DNA of 64,000 bases from Chrysemys picta bellii (Eukaryota > Chordata > Testudines > Emydidae): assembly GCF_011386835.1 (NCBI RefSeq), contig NC_088801.1, forward strand, positions 16,664,824-16,728,823, given 5' to 3'. Of the stretch, positions 23,301 through 35,300 are shown piece by piece (within the stretch, counting starts at the first letter, position 1; every line of letters starts with the position of its first letter). Both the position numbers and the translations under genes were made by a program. The notes beneath the pieces were generated by a model. That model was not told the DNA's origin. It searched no databases and was given only the letters and a program-made list of their open reading frames with translations.

Positions 23301-26300
23301 TCTAGAACTACTCAAAGCTGCAAAACAAATCCCACTGAATAGATTTACACTCCGTGTATCCACAGGCTCTGTAAAAAGTACGGCAACTGAAATGACACTT
23401 TAGCAACTGCATCCAAATGATACAGGAATTGTTCTGTTTTAATACAACTGCTATTAACACACAGCGCACAGACTGCTACTGCATCATTGGAGAAATACTT
23501 ACCTAAAATGTAGTTTCCATGACATCACTATTCACTTCAATGGAGAGCTGTTGCAACAGAGAAAGTTTGGGGCAATAGAAATAAAGGAAGAACAGGAGTT
23601 TGTAGATCAGACACTCCTTTGCTTTTAAAGCTCATAAAAAATAAAGAAGCAACTTATAGAGAAGTAGCCAGACCAGCCTGGCTTCAACCAATGCACATGA
23701 CCTTTAACTTTCTACATAGGTGGTGCAGCTTAAAGGTGTATTTACATAAAAGGTTGTGTGTGTTACAAACACAAAATTCTTAGATATTTTCATAAACAGG
23801 AAGTAATTTGTACTCACCAAAAGAAAGTAATGATCTTCCGGTTCTGCTCTTAGATATTTAAAGATAACTTGCTCCATAAACCTCTCCATCAAGTCCCAGT
23901 CTTCAACTATACCATGGCGGATAGGCCACTGTTAAAACAGATACATCAGTATGTATTTGGAAAGTTTAAAATAAGAAGTTTGATTGATTGTTTCTAACTG
24001 CAGGAAAAAAAGTCACTAAAAATGGAAGCAAACTACACAGTAAGAATATTGTGCTATAAGTTCTTCCTACCCCAGAATGATTATTAATTTGAAATTTTGA
24101 AGTCTTTATAAGCACTCATCTATGCTGGAAAATGAACAGTAAACAACTGTGCTTCACTCTCCAATGTTATTTCAAAGAAAATAAATTAATGTACTTTTTT
24201 TCCAAATGAAGACAAAATGTCTTGAAAGTTACCAGAAACTGGTTGAATATTAAACAACATTTGAATATCATTATTTTTAAAAGTACATGTTAAAAATGGA
24301 AAAATAAAGAGTTCTTTACAGTTAAGCATCAATGAGAAACCATTTTACAGTGGATTTTTAAGACTTATTAAATTCATAGAAAAGAACTATCCTTTAATAC
24401 CTTTGTTGCATAAGTTGGTTTTTCTATTGCTTCATCCCCAATAAAGAAGTCTAAATCATCCACACCTTTCGTAACCCTCCTTTGTGCTTGATCAACAACT
24501 TTTGCCGATTCCTTGATTGCAATACCTTTAATAAGCAACAGATATATAAAATGACATTATAGATTGAAGTATGACAGAAGTTTCAGGATACACAAAGCTT
24601 TATATTCTGAATTAAAAGATTAAAACATTGCCACCTGGAAATAGTTTACCATTCCTAGCTTCAGTACAGGTACAATGAGTCAGCTACAACACTTAAAAAT
24701 CTCATTGGAAAGGCCACCTATAATGAAACACTATTAGGATTGAATAATACAACAGTCATGAAAACAAAATGTGAACATGTTGCAATGCTAAGCATACAAT
24801 GCAGAAAAAGCGGTTAATTACTTTGTGCAGTAACTGTGGTTCTTCAAGATGTATATCCCTGTGGGTGCTCTACTTCAGAAACACATGCACCTCTTGAGCC
24901 CTTGATTGAAGATTTTCAGTTAGCATCCATTCGGCCCATGCACGTGCCCTATGCCTCTCATGCTATATAGGGGTGTGTGGGTGAGCTGACCTCAGTTCCT
25001 TCTCTACCCAAACACTCCTAAGGAACAGTCCGAAGCAGAGGGGAAGGAGGGTGGGTAGTGGAGGATGCATAGGGGGACATCTCAAAGAAGCACAATTACT
25101 GTGCAGAATGAGTAACTTTCATCGAGTAGCGTCCCTGTGGATGCTTCACTTGAGGTGACTTCTGAGGGACGGAGAAGGGAGGGTCTGATATAAAATGTAT
25201 GGTATAACCTAATGTTCTGACCTATTTATCTGTAGTGATCCACCTCTAGGCATGTTGGAAGTGGGCAGGGCAGTCTCCAAAGTGCAGGGAGGTGGGCTAG
25301 TAGGAGCAGCTGTGAATACAGAGCTGCGGGAAGATTCAAGCCCTTGACCAATCCATCAAAATGGTTGTTTTGAAGATGGCTAGGTGGTCATGGAAGGCAG
25401 TTGGGCAGCCCTCTCTCTTTGAAACTTATGTCTCTTTCTGGGGTGTTTGATGGATGTATGGCCTGGAAAACTGAGCAGGATGCAGTCTCTGGGTAGTCTG
25501 TGACCTACTAAACCTTTCCTTATTTGTAGGTGTATATGTGCCATAGGATTGTAAAGTAGCCCTTGAGTTTGTTAGAGTGTTCAAGAACTCATCTGTGGTA
25601 TACAAGAACAGCTGGCAACTGTTGAAGAGGAGGTCCTCCATGGTGTTCTGTACTTCTCTTAGAAACCCCAAGAAATGACCATGATGCCTTGTGCATAACC
25701 TCCGCCATAGAGATGCAACTTGTAGCAGTGTGTGAAGCATCAAAGGATGTTTGAAGCATGGTTCTGGCCACGAACTGCCCTTCTGAGATGATGAACTGGA
25801 ATTGCTCCCTATGTTCTTGTGGGAGATGCTCAATAAATGCTGTGAACCTGTTCTAATTTGCAAAACTATATGTGGGCATGACTGCCGGATAATCACAATC
25901 CTGAACTGCAGGGATGCTGAAGAATAGGCCCTTGGCCCAAAGGTATCCAGCCTTTTCTGATCCTTATATGGGGTAGACTTACTGAAATACTGTCTACCCT
26001 ACTCATTTACCACATCCACCATCGGAGAATTAGGTGGGGGAGGTGGGAAAACAAAAAGAAAATAATACTTTTTATCTCCCTGTTTACATGTGGGCAGAAT
26101 AATGTCAGGTGTCTGCCACAGCAGTATAGCTGGATCCAGGAGCACCTCATTGATGGGTAACTATTCTGGGGGTGTTACTGACTGCAGGGTATCCAAAAAT
26201 TTGTGCTGTGAATTCTTGATGCCTCCGAGAGGAATTTGAAAAGCGCCAGTCACTGTGATCATGAAATTACTGAAAAAAGTCATCGGCCATGGATGGTGGC

Positions 26301-29300
26301 GGAACCATAACCACCTCATCCAGAGATGAGGATGAAGTAGGAATTTGAAAGGTTTCCTCCTGTCAGGGGGGCTGACTGGGGAGGAGAGGGCTGTACAACT
26401 CTGGCCCCCCTATCAGACGGTACCAGTGGTCTTGTAAATTGTCAATTGGCAGCCGGGGGTGGCGGGGAGCATAAGGAAGTAAAGGTGGCATCCAGGGTTG
26501 GTTCCATCACCATTGATAAGCCCAATTTTCCCTATGACTTTCAGAGAATGGGTTCCTGAATGGATATATTGGAGAAGCCTGGACAAAGATAAAGAAGATT
26601 GACTGAAGTGGTCTTCATCCTCCTGCAATCTCATCCAAACGAGGAGCACCCTCAGTGGAGAGTCTTGTGCTACTGGAGGATCGTAGTCCAGAGATCAGAG
26701 TCTTGGTACCGAGAGACGCTCAGTACCCATGAGGAGCGGAGACTCTGGTTAATCTGTTATCAAGAGGTCCTTAGTATATCTGAACTCCTGCGGTACCAAA
26801 TAGGAGATCGGGACTGAAGCAGTAGCTAAGGCCATGGTTGCTGAAGCTGATCGTGGGTTCTTATTATACAAAATATTAGAAATATAGAAAGCCAAGGCAT
26901 GCTCAAGATGGACATACTAGGGCTCAGTCTCAGGCTTCGGAGTCTGGCATGAGGAGGCAAAGGGTGCATGCGCAGGTCAACTGCTAACTGAAAAATCTCT
27001 GATCAAGAGCTCAAGAGATGCATGAGCACCTGAAGTGGAGCACCCATAGGGATACTACTCAAAGAAGAAGTTAATATTTTAGCACAGTCAATAAACTGGC
27101 TGTTCATTCCACCTGTTGAAGACTTGCCTCAACCGGCAATGGACTACTTTACCTCCACAATCAACTAACAACCACTCAGCAGCCAGAAAGACAGGAGAAC
27201 AAAGGAAACAGCTGCTCAATGTGCACCCACATTCAAAAAAAGCAGACAAGATACTAAAATGTATAAAGAATGGGATAAAGATATTTTCAATACCATGCCA
27301 TTATATAAATGGATGTTTCACTCTGATTGAACTCTGAGTTTAGTTCTAGACACCTCATCATAAAGAGATTAACAGACCAAGAAGGGATTCAAAAAAGGAA
27401 TTAAAGTCAGGGGGGAAAAGATTTCCATAAAGAGACAGATAGGAATATTAAGATTATTTAGTTTTTAGAGAGAGGGGACCTGAGGGAGATATACAAAATA
27501 ATGAATACTACTGAAAAGATAAGTCAAGTATTCTTATTTACCTTCTATCATGACAGAAGAAAGAAAGTTGGGAAGACACTTCCCCTTATAGACACCTTCT
27601 TTATTTATTATGGGGGTTTTGCACACCGAAGTTTGAGATACTGGCCAATATCAAAAACAGGATACTCGGTAGATAGATCATTGGCCTGATCCAGTAAAGG
27701 TATGATGCACCTGACCTTCCCCTCCAATCTTTTGCAGCTTCATTTGGCTAGTTGGGTTAGCAAGTGTCTGGTAAATTTTTCAACCCTGCAGATCACCTTT
27801 AAAATTAAACCCTCTCCTGAAGTCAGGTGTCTCAAACTTCTGTATGCAAGTCAAAAGGTGTTCAATTATTGGTGCTCTGTGGTGCGGCTGGCTCCAGACG
27901 GGCAGCACGGCTGCCTATCTTGATGCTCTGGGCGGTGTGGCAGTAGCACTGCCAACCACTGGTGCTCCAGGCAGCACGGTAAGGGGGCAGGGAGCAGGGG
28001 AGGTTGGAGAGGGGGCAGGAGAATTCAGGGTGGTGGTCAGGGGGCAGGGGTGTGGATAGGGGCGGTCAGAGGGCATGGGACAGGGGGGTTGAATGGGAGC
28101 AGGAGTCCTGGGGGAGGCAGTCAAGAAGGAGGAAGGGGCGTTGGATGGGGCAGGGGTCCTGGGGGTGGGGGGAGGCAGTCAGGATTGAGAGGAGGGGTTA
28201 GATGGGGCAGCAGGGGGCATTCGGGGCAGGGGTGGTCAGCGGGGGGTGGGGTCAGGGGCTGGGCCACGCCTGGCTGTTTGGGGAAGCACAGCCTCCCCAA
28301 ACCGGCCCTTCATACAATTTCAGAAACCTGATGTGGCCCTCAGGCCAAAAAGTTTGCCTGCCCCTGCTCTAACCTAAAATAGGATGAGTCCATATTTATT
28401 GTTGAATGTGAAACTAGCCTACATTTTGGGCTATATTTAAAAATAAAAAAGAAGCAATTTAGAAAAAGCAGTACATTATGACGATACAAACTGGAAATTA
28501 AATCTGGGTAGTGAAAGTACCAGGCTCCCATGGTGTTTGAAGATGGGAACTTCTCCACTAATATCAGAGAGCAGTTGGCTTTGGTTTGTTCAGCACAAGA
28601 TTGAAAAAGCTTTTAAAGAAAGAGGAGGTATTTGTATCAGACTGACTTTTGTGCTCAAAAACTAATGGGGCCATTTGTTTTAAATGTAACAACTGGAAAA
28701 AGAAGAGAATGAGTATTTAAAATTTGTGTTCACACAAAAAATATTTTGATATGGACACAAGAAAATAGGAGTGCTAGCGCTGGAGGGATATCAATTAGTT
28801 GATACTTTGAACATAGATCACACAGTAAAAATCAAAGGGAAGAAAGCGGAATGGTTTGCTGGACATTAACAAATAGCTGGGAGACAGCAAAGAAAGAAAA
28901 TGAACCAGTGAACTCCAATCGGGTTCAAAAACAGGCTTCCTGGCCAATGCAATATTTCACTTTTACTTTATTTTTCTAGCAAGTTTCCTTGTGCAGTACA
29001 GATGCATATTCAGAATTAAGCAGGAAATCTATATAAAGGAACAGTGGGAGAGAAAAATTATTTGAGAGTGGGAGATCAGGAAAGAAAAGCAACTGATCAA
29101 GAGGGAAGGAATGCTGCTCAAACTGGTTACATAATAAGCATTTCCCCCCCTAAAGAATCAAATAGAGTGCAATAGCCAATATTTAAAGTCAAAAGAAAAA
29201 AAATAGCAAAGGTGAAGTGAAAGAAACTAAAAATATAGAAGCTTTTAAAAGAGAGCCTCACTTATTTCAGTACGATTTTATGTATAAGTACTGCTGCAAT

Positions 29301-32300
29301 TTATCTAATGTGGATTACCAATTCTATTTTACCCCATTTTGGGTGGTGGACCTCAGTTTAAACTCATGCAATTAATGTAATTATTATATAATCTGGCCTA
29401 AAGGACAGATGAGGAAATATTTAGTTTCATTAAATGACAGTGTTGCAGTCCCATTTAGATTGCAGCTATTTCCATAATATAGCAATTTCTTTGTGTTTTA
29501 TATACAAGTAACTGAATTTACTCATGGATATTTAAAATCCATTTATTTCCTCAAAGATTTAACATATATATGTGCCACTATCCTCTTTTCTTGATGGCCT
29601 GTTACATAAGAGATAAGCAGGGAAATTAAGTAATTCCCACTCCAATATTTAATGTCTAAAGCAGATCACTATGATCAAGTTAGAATTACTAGCAAGGAAG
29701 AAGAGATGTAGGAAGAATAAATAGAAGAAACATCTGAATATCCAGGAGTGTACAAATACAAGTTTTAAATATTCTAATCCATGTAAGTAGATTCACTTAA
29801 AATATGGACATAAAAAGTCCAGCTTTAATATTATAATGCAAAAAGAATGACAAATGGATTATTCAGTTAAAGGCATTTGTTCGGCAACATTTTCTGTAAA
29901 TCCAACAATAGCTCCTAAATACTGTTCTCAACGTCCTGTCGAGAAATAGCAATTTCCACAACACGTTTAAAATTAAAATTCTAAAGTGAAGTAATGGGCT
30001 AGTAGTTACCAGTTTTTTGGTGAAATATGCAGTGCTGACAAGGCAACATCGAAAGTGCAGGTTTAAGGGGAAAAGCAAAACTGAGGATAGCACACTGGAG
30101 ACGATATATCAAGTAAACATAAAAAAGGCAAAAAATGATCCAAAACAACAACAAAAAAGGTGGATAGTTCCAAATTAAAAACCCACATAGAAAAGAAAGG
30201 GGAACAATAAGAAATATTAAATGCACCAACCTTAGTTTCCCATACAAAGTATTGTTGCCAAAAAAGCAAGACAGCCCCAACTATCCACAATATTTACTTT
30301 GCAACAACAGTTTTTAAGCACTACTGCTTCTTATTCTATTTCCATTTGATACTCATTCAGTGAAATTCATTTGTGCTGATTAGTTTTTTCTACCAAGAAT
30401 TGATACTTGATTGGTTTGGCCCAGGTGGTCAATGACTTGGTGCCAAATCATCCAGAAAGTTAAAAGAAGGATTTCCAAAAGGAAATTAATTGAATTCTAC
30501 ATTCTACTCCAGTTTGGCACCAATCACCGGGAACCCCTTCATGAAGAGGATAGAATAAATATGCAAGTTTTACATGAAGAAAAAAAAAAAAAAAGTTAAA
30601 AAAATCAGTTTCTACAAGTACCATCTGCAAAACTTAAGTTGGGAAACTGTTAATGGAAACACTGAAAAGGTCTGGGGAAAATACATCAGGTCAAAAGAAC
30701 TGAAGATATGAAAACATACCCAAAAGTTGTAAATTAGAGCGTTTTCTCCAGTTATATATGGTTACAACTTGAAATATTTACATGGTCTCTTACTACTTAA
30801 GAACTAAGCCTACTAGAAAAGGTGAACCATACCTATGCTACCATTACTTTAAAGCTAGCCTCCTTTACCAGCCTTTCAACCTCAAAGGTTTTTTTTTTTT
30901 TTTAAATGAAGCTTACGTTCTGCATAAATTGAGGCTACATCTTCAGGAAAATTACCTAATGCCCAGGGACAAATGCTTACATTCCACTTCCAGCCCTGTG
31001 CACTGTGATTCTGCCATGTGTTCCTGGCTATCTTTCTAATTTTAAAAATAAATAGACCATGAACTTTAGTGCATGTGTAAACAAATGCTTACATGAAGGA
31101 ATGATGAACTGTGGTTCTGTATTTCCAGCATATCCCAGTTTTGTATACCTGCAAAACAAAAGGCAAACAGATTATGCTACTAATATTCCTATCCATATTG
31201 AGTCTAAGATACTATGTGATGATTAATGCCACAGAAATATTGGTTAAATACATTTCTTAATAGTAGTCAAAGGCACAAACTTCCACTGGAGCTGAATCAA
31301 TTAAATCAAGCCTGAAACTGAACATTTTTCTAAACGTTTAAAGCACAACCCTAACCTTATTTGTATACTTCAGAGAAAAACATCTTCATGAAAATAACAG
31401 AAATATTTACAAAGGCATAGCTGTGTGCATGAAAGGAATGTGTAATATTAAACCCCACCCTCCTATGAACATTAAGAGAGAGAAATTACAATTTCTTAAA
31501 TTTTAATGTTTGTTTGTTTTTTGGAAGGTCTGCTAAGTATTATTCATGATAATCCGCCTTCTATTCTGGGAACAGTGTCAGTAAGTTCTGGAAAAGTATA
31601 CTCTGTCTTGAAAACCTAAACCCTCGTCGAGTGCAACATCCAACACTGAAAAAATCCAAGAAATGTCCTAGCATATAAAACTACTTCACTCTTTTTGTAT
31701 CAAACTCAGCGGATTCTAATAAAAACTAGGTTGTTGCAGATAGCAACATGCTGCTTAGTAGTTTTGTGGTGTAGGAAAAAGTCCAGTACACACACACACT
31801 GAAAACTGAAAGAAAAATATAGCCAGATGAAAGATGTATTTTCAATAAAAACGCTGCACTCAAAAGCAGAGATCAGCAGATCTAAAAATACATACTGCTT
31901 ATTCAGCAAGAACACAGCAGCCTGACTTCTGAAAATAAAAATAAAGTGGGGCTTTTTTTTTTTTAATTGTTAGAATAGAAACATTCATTCAACTTTGGTC
32001 TCCAAGGGCATGTCTACACTACAGCTGCTACATCTACAGAGCTGCAGTTGTGCTGCTGTAGCACAGTAGTGTAGATGCTTCCTACATCTATGGAAAGGGT
32101 TTTCCCATTGATTTAGTAAATCCATTTCTCCAGGAGTCAGTAGGTAGGTCTATGGAAAAACGTTTCTGTTGACCTACTCACATCTACTTTGGGGTTAGGT
32201 TGACCTGACTATTGCACTCAAAAGTGTAAACCAGGCCTGAATACTGAGACAGCATGTTATCAGCTGTACTACCAATGTAGTCTCTCAAAGTGAGGATTCA

Positions 32301-35300
32301 CCTTTAACAAACTAGACTAGACTTCCACATACTATTCTGTAAGTTAACATGGGGTGGTCAAAAATTGAGACATCGGAGGGGAGGGGATAGAAGTGAGGTA
32401 GAAAAGTGAAAAAACAGGGGGAAAAGTCATAATGAATAATTTTTTAATGATTACTTTTTATATAACCAATAGCACCCTCTAGCTTTGCATAACTATTTTT
32501 CAAATTTACCAGATCTACTCATCCAATGCTGATGTTAAAATGGAAAGATTTTACTCACTGAAAGTGACGCCTTAAGCAAAGTGAATTTTACAAGACTAAA
32601 GTAAGTTCCCTAGTGCTGCTCATGTAAACCAAGATGTGTCTGACTAATGTTTGAATCAATGAAGTATGCGACACACCCTGTCTTAATCCTATTTGCAGTA
32701 GTAATTGAGTCCCTTTCTCCATTACTGAAAGAATCCCAATATAAGAAAGATTGCGGAAGGGACTACTGATATAGCATCACTGTTTACAGATTACACCCTA
32801 AAGTATTTTCTATAAATTTGAAAAACCTTATTAGATTTGGGGATCTCTCTGAGTCAGGTCTGACTTACAGAGAGGAAGGTGGGCACTTTGAGTTGAGTTC
32901 TCTTCCCCTAACTTTCCCAAACAGAACTCTGTACTAATAGCATATTATACATTGCTCCAATCAAGTTATATTGCTCTATAACATTCTTCTAGGATGCCAC
33001 AGTACCAAATCCACACAAATGAATGTAAAACATAATAGGGAGGTAGATCACCTTGTAGGACCTGAACTACAGAACACTTATCAATGGTTTTCAAGTTTCT
33101 AGAAAGGTAAAATAATAATATGATCATCTTAATGACAGCCTGACCAAAGAGAATTTTCTCCAAATTCAGCTACCTATTCAATGTTCTTGTTGAGCTACTT
33201 ATTTTTCTTCATTAGAAGAGAGGGAAAAACCTAAGATTGTTCCTGTGAAAGACAAGATGAGTGCGGTAGTATCTTTCATTGGACCAACTTCTGTTGGTGA
33301 GAGACAAGTTTCCAAGCTTACACAGAAGTCTTCTTCAGGTCTGGGAAACGAAGACCTTGTCTACACTAGAATTTACTTCGGAATAAATTTCACCACTTAG
33401 GGTGTGAATAATCCACACCCGAGTTACATAAATTATACTGACCTAAGCGCCAGTGCAGACAGTACTATGTCAACGGGAGAACTGCCTCTTGTGGGAGGTG
33501 GAGTTAAGCCAGTGGGAGAGCTCTCTCCCATCAGCTTAGAATGCATTCACCAGAAGTGCTACAGTGGCGCATCTGCATTGGTGAAGCTACACCCCTGTAG
33601 CACTTCTGGTGTACCTATCTCATAGAACTGGAAGGGACCCCGAAAGGTCATCGAGTCCAGCCCCCTGCCTTCACTAGCAGGACCAAGTAGTGATTTGTGC
33701 CCCAGATCCCTAAGTGGCCCCCTCAAGGATTGAACTCACAACCCTGGGTTTAGCAGGCCAATGCTCAAACCACTGGGCTATCCCTCCCCCCATAACTCAA
33801 ACTGTCACTGCTAAACATAAGATTTGACACACTTGTTTACCATAAGTAGTTAACACATTTCAAGGGACCATTCAAGGTGAAGTGGCCAACTAACAACCCG
33901 CCAATCATAGGAAGGAAAGAGGGTGGGGGGGTTGTTAGTGGGTTAGATTATTGTAACAAGCCCTAAATCCAGTATCTCTATTCAGTCTGTGATTTTTAGT
34001 GTCTAGCAAAATTATGAGCTTAAGCTTAAGCTCAAGCTCCCAGGGTCATCTTTTGAAAGTGTTGTGCACATTTCCTTTGAGGATGAAGGGGTCAGGTATA
34101 GAGTGATTGCTTTGTGAAAAGTGTTCACCCACAGGTGATATAGGAAAACGATAAAAGAAAAAAACATGGTGAGAGTTCATTCGAGAGCGTAGCGATTGTC
34201 TGGTTTCACCCAGTTACTATTGGGGCATTTAGTGCACTGGATGAGGAACGCTACATGTTGTAACAGGCATGTGTAGACCCATGGATTTTGAAAGGCGTGT
34301 TATGCGGGGGGTTGATCATTGTAGCAGTGGAGATTTGTCTGTAGATTTTTCATGTATTGTTCTGGTGGAGTCTTGTGCCACTTTGAGTTGGTGTATGCTG
34401 GTCTGTGGGGTGCTTGCAAGCTTGTCTTTTTCACCAAGAGAAGTTGGCCCAGTAAAAGATACCTCACTCATCTTGTCTCTCCAATATCCTGGGACCAACA
34501 TGGCTACAACAACACTGCATACAACAATTGTTCCTGTAAGGTAATCAGAATTTTAACATCTACTTAAAACAGCTAACATTACCCAAATTCAGTAGGGAGC
34601 TACTATTTACAAAATAATAATTCAGCCATCACTACTCCTGGCTATGATTATGTAAATCTGGCCAGGCAAGTGGAGTAAAAATGTTCTTGGCATACTATAT
34701 ACAAATATTAAGCAAAGCCACAGGGTGTAGATACTAACATGAGTAACTACAGATCAAATATTTGATCTTCTCAGGTATTATCAGAAATAAATCCTAATGC
34801 CATTAATATAGATTTCACTCCAAAGTATTACCCAATTCCAAACTGGAATTGAAAGTAAATGGAAGACAGCATCCTCCTTTTAGTCTATGAACTACTGAAC
34901 CAACACTTAAAATCATTAACAATTAACATTATTATATGCCATGACCATAGTGGTAGTGCTTAGTAATAAATATTGATCTGTCCCCCCCAAATGTTTTATG
35001 TGTAGGATTTCTGATATTATGGGAATGTCAGGGAGAGCACAAAATTTCAGCACGTCCCCTCAGTCACAAGACTTGTAATTGCAAACCATGAAGGCTGAAT
35101 GGGTCTAACTACTAAATAAGGAAGCAAACAGCACAGCAACAGTCTCTCAACTGGCCTGACTAGCCAAGTGGAAAAAACCCGTGAGACAAAAGGAAGACTT
35201 CACACCTAGGCCATGTAACAGAAGCCATTGAGCAAATGGTAATTGGGCTCAGGCACACTGGGGGTATGTCTACGATGCAATAAAACACCCACAGCTGACT

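Noticed and set aside
28004..28331. Glycine-rich ORFs
   Set aside because: Translations of the G-rich repeat array in several frames, not a gene.
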